A DNA stretch of 43,224 nt from assembly GCA_017640685.1 (NCBI GenBank), contig JAEPQF010000007.1, positions 1 through 43,224 on the forward strand, written 5' to 3'. The translations under genes were made by a program, and so were the position numbers. This stretch comes from Hyphomicrobiales bacterium. GTDB taxonomy: Bacteria > Pseudomonadota > Alphaproteobacteria > Rhizobiales > HXMU1428-3. Below the pieces are notes generated by a model. It searched no databases. It saw only the letters and a list, made by a program, of their open reading frames with translations, and was not told the DNA's origin. This document shows, in pieces, positions 27,111 through 33,991 of this stretch; the stretch's first letter is position 1, and every line of letters starts with the position of its first letter.

Positions 27111-27569
27111 CTAGTAGCGAATGAGCAAAGTGCCAAGCCCAATAAGAGTGAGAAACTTCATCGCTTCTAACACACTATAAAATTTACGGTGAAAAGTGCT
27201 GGGTAATGGCCGGTTATGTTCATAATCATCAACTTTATTATAGATAATCGGCTTTAAATAATAGCGCTGTAAAAATAAGCAAATGAGCACAAGCCCAAAC
27301 ACAAACCATAAATAAGGCCCAACCTCAGAGAGCACCATCGTGCCTGTGATAATCGCTAAAAACAAAGCCTCAAAAATGAAGAAGAGTGTAAAAGTCGCAT
27401 GACCAATTTCTTGTGCGGTATTATGCTCTAAATTCGGCGCATTATATTTAGCTGGCGTTGCGATAAAACTATGCCCCAAAATCGCCCCCGCCCAAACAAA
27501 CGGCAAGGCATATGGCACTGTCGTAATATAACGATGCGGAATCTCTTCCAAATAACTCAAAAATTCCAT
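27111..27569 (-). CDS. Small four-helix membrane protein, function unknown
   Basis: A 152-residue protein with about four hydrophobic helices (TTVPYALPFVWAGAILGHSFIAT, FTLFFIFEALFLAIITGTM, YLWFVFGLVLICLFLQRYY, FLTLIGLGTLLIRY). I do not recognise a family. His32 and His58 in HSF and GHATFT lie in or next to helices and could bind a metal or heme, which is speculation. Its stop codon directly abuts the glutathione transferase stop on the opposite strand. Confidence 0.7.
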   Translation of the reverse strand: MEFLSYLEEIPHRYITTVPYALPFVWAGAILGHSFIATPAKYNAPNLEHNTAQEIGHATFTLFFIFEALFLAIITGTMVLSEVGPYLWFVFGLVLICLFLQRYYLKPIIYNKVDDYEHNRPLPSTFHRKFYSVLEAMKFLTLIGLGTLLIRY

Positions 27570-27603
27570 CTATAATCCCCCATGAAATCAGAAATTCTTC
27601 AAG

Positions 27604-27709
27604 TTAGAGCGTTCCGCCTAAAAGTGGATACCGGTTTTAGGAAAAAAGGAACGCTAAAACAAAAAGCTATAGCATTCAAATGAAACTATCAAAAATAGGA
27701 ATGCTCTAG
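27604..27709. repeat. Composite inverted-repeat element in the gap
   Basis: Two hairpins in tandem. The first pairs AGCGTTCC (27608-27615) with GGAACGCT (27648-27655) and CCTAAAA (27617-27623) with TTTTAGG (27635-27641), around GTGGATACCGG. The second pairs AGCATTC (27671-27677) with GAATGCT (27699-27705). TTAGAGCGTTCC starts the element and CTAGAGCATTCC, read on the minus strand, ends it. The first stem resembles the palindromic repeats scattered through many Hyphomicrobiales genomes (AAGTGGATACCGGTTTT core). Confidence 0.75.
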
Positions 27710-27774
27710 TAAACTTTAAAAAAGCTTCACGCTCTATCCTTACAGAGAAACTTACATAATAGGAATGATGTATA

Positions 27775-28560
27775 TCAAGCTTTGCAATAAGAAATCGTTT
27801 CAGCAAGCTTATCTTTTCGCTTTAACAATGAACGGAATTTTTGCTGATCTTGGATGGTTAAATGCTGATCTATTTCACCTTGCCACTTCTTTTTTTCTAT
27901 CAATTGAACATATTTGGGATCAACTCTGAGCAACAAGAGATAAGACAAAACTGGTGAAAGCTTGATCTCTTTCTTAAACCGATAAACCCGAACCAAATCC
28001 CAAGCAGCTGGTTTATAACCATCGCAAATCGCAAGTTTGACTAAAGATTTAAATCCAAACCAGGAAATACCTAATAATTTATTTTCCTTATTCCCAAGGA
28101 ACTGTCCCGTAGTATCGAGAAACAATGATGGCAAACGTTTATTTTGTTTTTGGGTTTCTTTATAAGATAAACGTAAATTATTCCAGGCAAACAGCCGCCT
28201 CCAGCCATAAGAATATTCCATTAAGTAGTCATTTCGAAAACTCTTACGTACTTCTTGCCTCTGAAAAGCTAGTTCAAGATGGGGAAAGACCCGCAGAAAA
28301 GCTGCTTGGTCCAATTTTTCAATTATTTTATAAGATCCATATTTTATTAATAAATCAGCTGCTTGCGCTTCTTCATATTGTTTGTTTTCCAACCAATTTA
28401 ATTTCTGATGAATTTTGTGAAAATCACCAAAGCGATTCCAAATTTGATCATCCTCTCTCTCTATAGCTTCAATTAATTCTTCAACTGAAACGACTTCTGC
28501 AGCCTGAACAGAGAAAATGCTAAGAAATAAAATCAAAAACGCACTCAAAATTCTTTGCAT
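27775..28560 (-). CDS. Secreted protein of unknown family, paralogue of the next gene
   Basis: A 261-residue protein with a clear signal peptide (MQRILSAFLILFLSIFSVQA, cleavage near AQA/VQA). I do not recognise its family. It aligns with the neighbouring 28630-29451 product: YSYGWRRLFAW, LAICDGYKPAAWDLV, LSYLLLLRV and a C-terminal YCKA. Two cysteines, one in CDGYKP and one four residues from the C terminus, are conserved between the pair and could form a disulfide in the periplasm. The mature part is mostly helical and charged. The two genes are 69 bp apart in the same direction. Confidence 0.8.
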   Translation of the reverse strand: MQRILSAFLILFLSIFSVQAAEVVSVEELIEAIEREDDQIWNRFGDFHKIHQKLNWLENKQYEEAQAADLLIKYGSYKIIEKLDQAAFLRVFPHLELAFQRQEVRKSFRNDYLMEYSYGWRRLFAWNNLRLSYKETQKQNKRLPSLFLDTTGQFLGNKENKLLGISWFGFKSLVKLAICDGYKPAAWDLVRVYRFKKEIKLSPVLSYLLLLRVDPKYVQLIEKKKWQGEIDQHLTIQDQQKFRSLLKRKDKLAETISYCKA

Positions 28561-28629
28561 ACATCACCTCCTTAGAGATCATTTCAATAACTAACCCCCT
28601 TCAAGAAAATTCGCTTCATGATGAAAATC

Positions 28630-29451
28630 TTAAATATCACAATAAAAAAGGTTTTTACGAAGCTTCACTTCATTAGAAATCAAGCCTTCTAATTTTTTCT
28701 TTTCTCTGAAATTCAAATCCTTATCAATTTCTTTAAGCCACTCTTCCTTAAAAATCACTCGCATCTTATTCTGCTTCACTCGAAGCATAAGTAAATACGA
28801 TAGTTCAGCCGCTAATTTCAACTGCTCCTGTACGCGTGAAGCTTTAACTATATCAAGAACTGCTGGTTTATAACCATTACATAACGCAAGGGTTAGCAAC
28901 TGATCATAGCTCAGAGCTAAAAACCGCTTAGGATCAGGAAATAATCCCTGTTTCGTTTTTAAATAAGATCTTGATTCATCTATGAAAATAGGGGCTTTCA
29001 ATTCATTTACTTTTCCTTGATCAGCCAGGTATCGATCAAACCAAGCTAACCGGCGGCGCCATCCAAAAGAGTAGTGTTCCTGATAATTTTTATAAAAAGA
29101 TCGTTCTACTTCATTATGATTTAAAGCAGTTGCCAAATGAGGATAAGCACGTTTAAAAGCCATCAAATCATAATTTTTTATCAACTCAATGGCTTTCTCA
29201 TCTGACATAGAGCCTGACTTTTGTGCTATCTCATAATCTTTTTTCTCACTAGAGCTAAAAGTTGAAAGAAGTTTCTTAAAATCTGCAAATTGTCGCCAAA
29301 TCTCCTGAGATTTTTTTTTCTTTTCTTTCTCTGCCGCCAAAATTGAATCACGAAAAAGATCAGCATCTAACAAATCATTAGCATCTAAAGCACGGTTAAA
29401 AGAAGTAAACAAAAAAGAAAAAGAAAACACAAAGACAAATATTCGAAACAC
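28630..29451 (-). CDS. Secreted protein of unknown family, paralogue of the previous gene
   Basis: A 273-residue protein with a phenylalanine-rich signal peptide (MFRIFVFVFSFSFLFTSF, then NRALDAN). Shared features with the 27775-28560 product are YSFGWRRRLAWF, LALCNGYKPAVLDIV, LSYLLMLRV and a C-terminal FYCDI. A lysine-rich stretch (EKEKKKKSQEIW) follows the signal peptide and precedes a predicted helical body. No catalytic motif is visible. The tandem arrangement suggests a local duplication followed by strong divergence, with the core motif kept. Confidence 0.8.
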   Translation of the reverse strand: MFRIFVFVFSFSFLFTSFNRALDANDLLDADLFRDSILAAEKEKKKKSQEIWRQFADFKKLLSTFSSSEKKDYEIAQKSGSMSDEKAIELIKNYDLMAFKRAYPHLATALNHNEVERSFYKNYQEHYSFGWRRRLAWFDRYLADQGKVNELKAPIFIDESRSYLKTKQGLFPDPKRFLALSYDQLLTLALCNGYKPAVLDIVKASRVQEQLKLAAELSYLLMLRVKQNKMRVIFKEEWLKEIDKDLNFREKKKLEGLISNEVKLRKNLFYCDI

Positions 29452-29635
29452 AAGCCCACTCCTTAACTACAATGCTACGGCATATCTTTTAATTTCATAA
29501 AAAAGCAACAGGCTCTGAAGCACATAATTGAAAAACAAATACGTGTTTAAGACATAACTTATCCTCCCTCTGTAAATAAATAATATTATCAATAAAACAA
29601 AACATTTAAAGGAAAACAAAAAATGGCACTCACTC

Positions 29636-29992
29636 GTGGCCCCTTATTTTCTAGAGATACCAAAAGAAACTGCAAAAACTATTAGAAGACAACTAGAAGA
29701 TACACTCAATGCACTACCAACAAAAAAGCAAAATGTTTCGCTGAAAAGAGAACAAATTGATCATATAAAAGAAAGAATAAGAGACTTAGAAATGCGAATA
29801 AACATTGAAACAGGACCAGAAAAAAATAATCTTGAAAGAGAAAAAAACAGTCAAGAAAATTTATTGCGTGTACAAGAACAATTATTATCGCAAGCTGAGC
29901 GAGAACTACGAAATGCTGAAGATTTCATCAACCAATTGAATAATGAATTTAGCAATGACCTCTGTGAACAATTTTTTCCAAGGCCAAGATAA
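29636..29992 (+). CDS. Coiled-coil protein, probably frameshifted at its 5' end
   Basis: The 118-residue frame begins at a GTG at 29636-29638 and is almost entirely a charged helix, with heptad-like Leu/Ile spacing from about 16 to 106 (QLEDTLNALPTKKQ, RIRDLEMRINIE, LLSQAERELRNAEDF). No family recognised. An ATG at 29623 with AAGGA upstream lies in another frame and stops after 20 codons. Removing one T from the TTTT run near 29647-29650 would join it to this frame, giving MALTRGPLFLEIPKETAKT. So the gene may be frameshifted, or the true start is the GTG. A bidirectional terminator follows. Confidence 0.55.
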   Translation: MAPYFLEIPKETAKTIRRQLEDTLNALPTKKQNVSLKREQIDHIKERIRDLEMRINIETGPEKNNLEREKNSQENLLRVQEQLLSQAERELRNAEDFINQLNNEFSNDLCEQFFPRPR

Positions 29993-30014
29993 ATATATAA
30001 ATTCAAACGTCAAA

Positions 30015-30042
30015 AAAAGGGACACAAAACTGCATCCCTTTT
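30015..30042. terminator. Bidirectional terminator between the coiled-coil gene and ettA
   Basis: Arms AAAAGGGA (30015-30022) and TCCCTTTT (30035-30042). On the minus strand the stem is followed by TTTG, serving ettA; on the plus strand by TTTT then ATC. Confidence 0.8.
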
Positions 30043-30066
30043 ATCTTTAAATATTTACAAAAAACG

Positions 30067-31722
30067 CTAGCGTTCGAAGCGCTTAAATTTGATCTTGGCT
30101 GGATTGATCGAATCTTCACCAAGGCGGCGTTTTTTATCTTCTTCATATTCAGCAAAGTTGCCTTCAAACCACTCAACATGACTATTGCCTTCAAAAGCCA
30201 TAATATGCGTTGCAATCCGGTCAAGGAAGAAACGGTCGTGAGAAATAATCACAGCACATCCCGGGAAATCTTCCAGAGCAGATTCAAGGCTCGACAAGGT
30301 TTCAACATCCAAATCGTTAGTCGGTTCGTCGAGGAGGAGCACATTGCCACCTTTTTTCAGCATTTTTGCCAAATGCACCCGGTTACGCTCACCACCAGAA
30401 AGGTTGCCAACTTTCTTTTGCTGATCACCTTTCTTGAAATTAAACCAACTCACATATGCCCGAGATGGAACTTCACGGTTACCAAGAAGCAGTTGATCAA
30501 GCCCGTCAGAAATTTCTTCCCAAACGGTTTTATTATCATCCAAAGTGTCACGAGATTGGTCAACATAGCCAAGCTCAACCGTATCACCTAAGCGAATTGA
30601 ACCACCATCTGGCTCTTCTTCACCAGTGAGCATTTTAAAGGTCGTGGTTTTACCAGCGCCATTAGGCCCGATAACGCCAACAATACCACCGGGCGGTAAA
30701 CGGAAAGAAAGGTTATCAATCAACAAACGATCATCAAAGCCTTTGGTCAGGTTCTCAGCTTCAATCACCACACCGCCTAGACGCTCACCCACAGGAATAG
30801 AGATTTGCGTTGGTGCTAACTTAATATGATCAGCTTTGTTCGCTAATTCTTCATATGATTTAATCCGCGCTTTTGATTTCGCCTGACGTGCTTTCGGGCT
30901 AGATCTAATCCAGTCCAGCTCACGAGAAAGGGCCCGTTTCTTAGATTGGTCCTCGCGCGCTTCTTGCTCTAAGCGTTTTTGTTTCTGCTCAAGCCAAGAA
31001 GAATAATTCCCCTCATAAGGAATACCGCGACCGCGATCAATTTCCAATGTCCATGTTGTCATCTGATCAAGGAAATAACGATCGTGCGTAATCATAATCA
31101 CAGTGCCAGGATAATCCTGCAAATATTTCTGCAACCAGGCAACGGTTTCAGCGTCCAAATGGTTGGTCGGTTCGTCAAGCAGCAACATATCAGGCTTAGA
31201 GAGCAGGAGTTTACAAAGCGCAACCCGGCGGCGCTCACCACCAGAAAGCGTGCTCACATCCGCACCATCTTCAGGACAATGAAGAGCACCCATAGCTTGG
31301 CTCACTTGGCTGTCCAAGTCCCATAAGTTCTGAGCATCAATCTCATCTTGCAGCCGTGCCATTTCATCAGCTGTTTCTTCTGAATATTCAAGAGCAAGCT
31401 CATTATAACGATCAAGAATGGCTTGTTTCGCTGCCACACCATCCATAACATTACCGCGCACATCTTTGCTTTCATCAAGCTCAGGTTCTTGAGCAAGGTA
31501 ACCAACCTTGATGCCTTCAGCTGGTTTCGCTTCACCTGTATATTCCTTATCAACACCCGCTAAAATCTTTAACAAAGTCGATTTACCAGCACCGTTCACA
31601 CCAACGACACCAATTTTCACGCCAGGTAAGAAAGAGAGTGTAATATTGTCAAACAAGGGCTTTCCGCCGGCAAAGGCCTTGGAAAGCTTATAACAAGTAA
31701 ACACATATTGCGGAGTGCTCAT
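30067..31722 (-). CDS. ettA: Energy-dependent translational throttle ABC-F protein
   Basis: A 551-residue ABC-F ATPase from the ATG at 31720-31722, which has GAGG 8 bases upstream. Longer in-frame upstream codons (to 31860) were rejected as non-family. Two nucleotide-binding domains are present: Walker A GVNGAGKST and signature LSGGERRRVALCKLLL, then GPNGAGKTTTFKML and LSGGERNRVHLAKML, each with LLLDEPTN. The linker helix (RALSRELDWIRSSPKARQAKSKARI) carries the P-site tRNA interaction motif. EttA binds the ribosomal E site and gates the first peptide bonds according to ATP/ADP. It is a single gene. Confidence 0.95.
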   Translation of the reverse strand: MSTPQYVFTCYKLSKAFAGGKPLFDNITLSFLPGVKIGVVGVNGAGKSTLLKILAGVDKEYTGEAKPAEGIKVGYLAQEPELDESKDVRGNVMDGVAAKQAILDRYNELALEYSEETADEMARLQDEIDAQNLWDLDSQVSQAMGALHCPEDGADVSTLSGGERRRVALCKLLLSKPDMLLLDEPTNHLDAETVAWLQKYLQDYPGTVIMITHDRYFLDQMTTWTLEIDRGRGIPYEGNYSSWLEQKQKRLEQEAREDQSKKRALSRELDWIRSSPKARQAKSKARIKSYEELANKADHIKLAPTQISIPVGERLGGVVIEAENLTKGFDDRLLIDNLSFRLPPGGIVGVIGPNGAGKTTTFKMLTGEEEPDGGSIRLGDTVELGYVDQSRDTLDDNKTVWEEISDGLDQLLLGNREVPSRAYVSWFNFKKGDQQKKVGNLSGGERNRVHLAKMLKKGGNVLLLDEPTNDLDVETLSSLESALEDFPGCAVIISHDRFFLDRIATHIMAFEGNSHVEWFEGNFAEYEEDKKRRLGEDSINPAKIKFKRFER

Positions 31723-32117
31723 AAAATAAACCTCAAAGATAGTGTGAAAATAAGAACTAAAAATAGGAATAAAAGTGTTTAGACCAATGCCTTCATGGCG
31801 TAAACCCCTAAAGGTAGGAATCAAAACAATAAGAAAACTGCTCAGTACCAGAGCTGCCATATAAACAATAAAAACTTATGTTAAAGACCCCAAATATTGA
31901 AACATAAGATCTATTAACGAAAAACTCTGAATTAACCTCTATGGTATCGAACTTGCTAAAATCAAGATAAATGAGTTTTAAGAGTAAGGTGGGCGTTATT
32001 TTGTCTTAAAAATGCACAAAACAACGGCCAAAACTATGCCCCCAAGACTATTTGTCTCATTTTTGAATGCAGTCAGTTCTATAATTAAAGTTAAGTTTTA
32101 TAAAGTGTGAGTAAAAA
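31723..32117. other. Divergent gap upstream of the carbamoylation cluster
   Basis: 395 bp with no convincing gene. It contains the inverted repeat CTTATGTT (31875-31882)/AACATAAG (31901-31908), 18 bp apart, which could be an operator or leader structure. It must also hold the ettA promoter and the promoter of the 32118 gene. No clear -35/-10 pair was identified. Confidence 0.35.
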
Positions 32118-33245
32118 ATGAACCTCAAATCAATAATTGAAAAAGTCGCTTTATTAGCCGGTTCACTTCTCTTCTGTTTTGTGATTTTTGAATTTGTTGT
32201 TTTTAAATATATTTTAAACACATCAGATAATCTCCCAAATACATCTATAAATAATATTGTTCGCTTTGAGCCAAACACGAATGCGCGCCTTTATGAACCA
32301 GATGGCACCTCACATACCATTGAGATTAATGCACAAGGCTGGAACTCAACCAAAAAGAGTTACAAAGAAGAAAAAACAGAAGGCACCCTACGTATTGCCG
32401 TCATTGGTGATTCATACGTCCAGGCCTCTGCCGTAAATACAGCTGAAGCCTTTGCTGAAGTCATAGAACAAGAGCTTAATAAGCAAGGTCATAAAAGTGA
32501 AGTATACCGCTTTGGCATAGATGGTGCGCCTCACACACAATATTTATACATGCTGCGAAATGAAGTTTTAAAATATAAACCGGAAATCGTCGTCGTTCAG
32601 CTTATTCATAATGATTTTGATGAAAGTTACCGTTTCCTTTACGGCCGTTATTCTTCAAGTTTTATGAAAGTGAATTTAGAAGGCGAGACCATTAAAGAGG
32701 TCAATCCAGAACCTTATAAACCAGGCTGGGTTGATAGTTTTAAAAACTACCGCACCTTTAGGTTTATTTATTATCAAACTGGACTATCTCTCTATGTACG
32801 CCGCCTCATCAATCTCACCAAAGATGAAGAAGTGAAAGAAACAAAAGCACCAAAACACGGCTTTATTCAATCTGCTATTGATGTGCGCAATATCACAGAA
32901 TTAGAAAAAATTAAGAAAGCCACGCTTTACAGCTTAAGTGAGATCAAAAAACTCTCTGAAAGCCACGGATTTAAACTTCTTGTCACAATGGACCCTGTTC
33001 GAGAAGCCGTTTACTCTGGCAATTCAGCTGGAGAATATGAAGCCAATCAACTCAATATCATTGCAAAAGAAGCAACAGATAAACTCAATATCTCGTTTCT
33101 AGATTTAAAAAATGCAATGACCAAACATTATAAAACCAACAACAAAAAGTTTGAATTTCCATGGGATTGGCACTGGAACAAACTTGGTAATGAAGTGGTT
33201 GGCAAAGCCATCGCCAAAGATATTGAACTTAGATTTCTAAAATAA
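32118..33245 (+). CDS. Membrane-anchored SGNH hydrolase (SxtL/AlgJ-like role)
   Basis: A 375-residue protein with one N-terminal membrane helix (about 9-31) and an SGNH/GDSL hydrolase fold. Block I is IAVIGDSYVQAS with nucleophile Ser99. HNDFDE gives the asparagine/histidine block. The C-terminal catalytic Asp350 and His352 are in FPWDWHWN. The catalytic set looks complete. SGNH proteins of this kind are acyl-esterases or transferases acting on polysaccharide or other polymers. The gene starts a four-gene run with the SxtJ-like, DUF5989-like and carbamoyltransferase genes, recalling sxtL (GDSL lipase) beside sxtI-K in saxitoxin clusters. The active site probably faces the periplasm. Confidence 0.8.
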   Translation: MNLKSIIEKVALLAGSLLFCFVIFEFVVFKYILNTSDNLPNTSINNIVRFEPNTNARLYEPDGTSHTIEINAQGWNSTKKSYKEEKTEGTLRIAVIGDSYVQASAVNTAEAFAEVIEQELNKQGHKSEVYRFGIDGAPHTQYLYMLRNEVLKYKPEIVVVQLIHNDFDESYRFLYGRYSSSFMKVNLEGETIKEVNPEPYKPGWVDSFKNYRTFRFIYYQTGLSLYVRRLINLTKDEEVKETKAPKHGFIQSAIDVRNITELEKIKKATLYSLSEIKKLSESHGFKLLVTMDPVREAVYSGNSAGEYEANQLNIIAKEATDKLNISFLDLKNAMTKHYKTNNKKFEFPWDWHWNKLGNEVVGKAIAKDIELRFLK

Positions 33246-33306
33246 AAGAAATTTAAAGATCTTTCATGTAAGACACGAACAATAGTTTTAAGTACTGGAA
33301 AATAAA

Positions 33307-33738
33307 ATGTCTAAAGATTTCCATGAGTCATATGTCGATGAACACCCAGATATGCCATCTGAGCGCGGCACAGGCTTTGTGTTCGCAGTTGTTTCCGCCA
33401 TCATCGGTTTAATCATTTTTTACTATAACGATTATAGCTTCACCAACGGCTTTTATATCGCTCTCGGGTTTTCAGCTCTTTTCGCTGGCCTGGCCCAATT
33501 TGCACCAGATATCTTGCGGCCACTAAATATTCTCTGGTTCAAATTCTCAATGTTGTTATTCAAAATTATGAACCCAGTGATCATGTTTATTTTGTTCGTC
33601 GTAGTCATCGTGCCTGCCGGCCTCATCATGCAATTAAAGAGAGACCCTCTGCGCCGCAAAGTTGATAAGAGCACAAAAACCTACTGGATTGAAAAAGACC
33701 CAGAAGCATCCACCCGTTCTATGAAAAACCAGTTTTAA
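33307..33738 (+). CDS. SxtJ-like membrane protein
   Basis: A 143-residue protein with about three hydrophobic segments (25-44, 48-66, 77-108), then the cytosolic tail LKRDPLRRKVDKSTKTYW. The RDPLRRK and TYWxEKDP pattern and the location just before a 50-residue DUF5989-like gene and a carbamoyltransferase match the SxtJ family as I recall it. Function is not established; a membrane scaffold for the carbamoyltransferase is an inference. It starts 61 bp after the SGNH gene and is likely on the same transcript. Confidence 0.75.
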   Translation: MSKDFHESYVDEHPDMPSERGTGFVFAVVSAIIGLIIFYYNDYSFTNGFYIALGFSALFAGLAQFAPDILRPLNILWFKFSMLLFKIMNPVIMFILFVVVIVPAGLIMQLKRDPLRRKVDKSTKTYWIEKDPEASTRSMKNQF

Positions 33739-33762
33739 AATAATTTAATTAAGAGGAAAGCT

Positions 33763-33915
33763 ATGAAAAGCTTCATCAAAGAAATTTTTGCTTATATGAG
33801 CGCACGCAAAAAATGGTGGTTATTCCCCATTCTCGCAATCTTGGTATCAATTGGCGCACTATTAGTCTTAGCCAAAGGCTCAGCCATCGCACCATTTATT
33901 TACACTGTATTTTAA
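33763..33915 (+). CDS. DUF5989-like 50-residue membrane protein (SxtK-like)
   Basis: A short gene giving MKSFIKEIFAYMSARKKWWL followed by one membrane helix (FPILAILVSIGALLVLAKGS) and SAIAPFIYTVF. The KKWWLxP motif and FIYTVF end match the tiny DUF5989 proteins that sit between SxtJ-like and carbamoyltransferase genes. The ATG at 33763 has AGAGGA upstream. It lies 24 bp after the SxtJ-like gene, so both are on one transcript. I infer a small membrane adaptor for the carbamoyltransferase; no function is established. Confidence 0.8.
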   Translation: MKSFIKEIFAYMSARKKWWLFPILAILVSIGALLVLAKGSAIAPFIYTVF

Positions 33916-33933
33916 AAGTGTGGGCACCCAAAA

Positions 33934-33956
33934 TGAAGAGAGCTTAGCTCTCTTCA
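33934..33956. repeat. Perfect hairpin between the DUF5989-like and carbamoyltransferase genes
   Basis: TGAAGAGAGC (33934-33943) and GCTCTCTTCA (33947-33956) form a 10-bp stem with a TTA loop. No T-run follows on the plus strand, so it is not a typical terminator; it may regulate or process the transcript upstream of the carbamoyltransferase. Confidence 0.7.
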
Positions 33957-33991
33957 AAATTTATAAGTAACCAAACTTAAGAGAAACAAAG

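Noticed and set aside
31723-31860. 46-residue N-terminal extension of ettA
   Set aside because: EttA homologues begin near MSTPQYVFTCYKLSKAF and a GAGG site sits correctly before that ATG.
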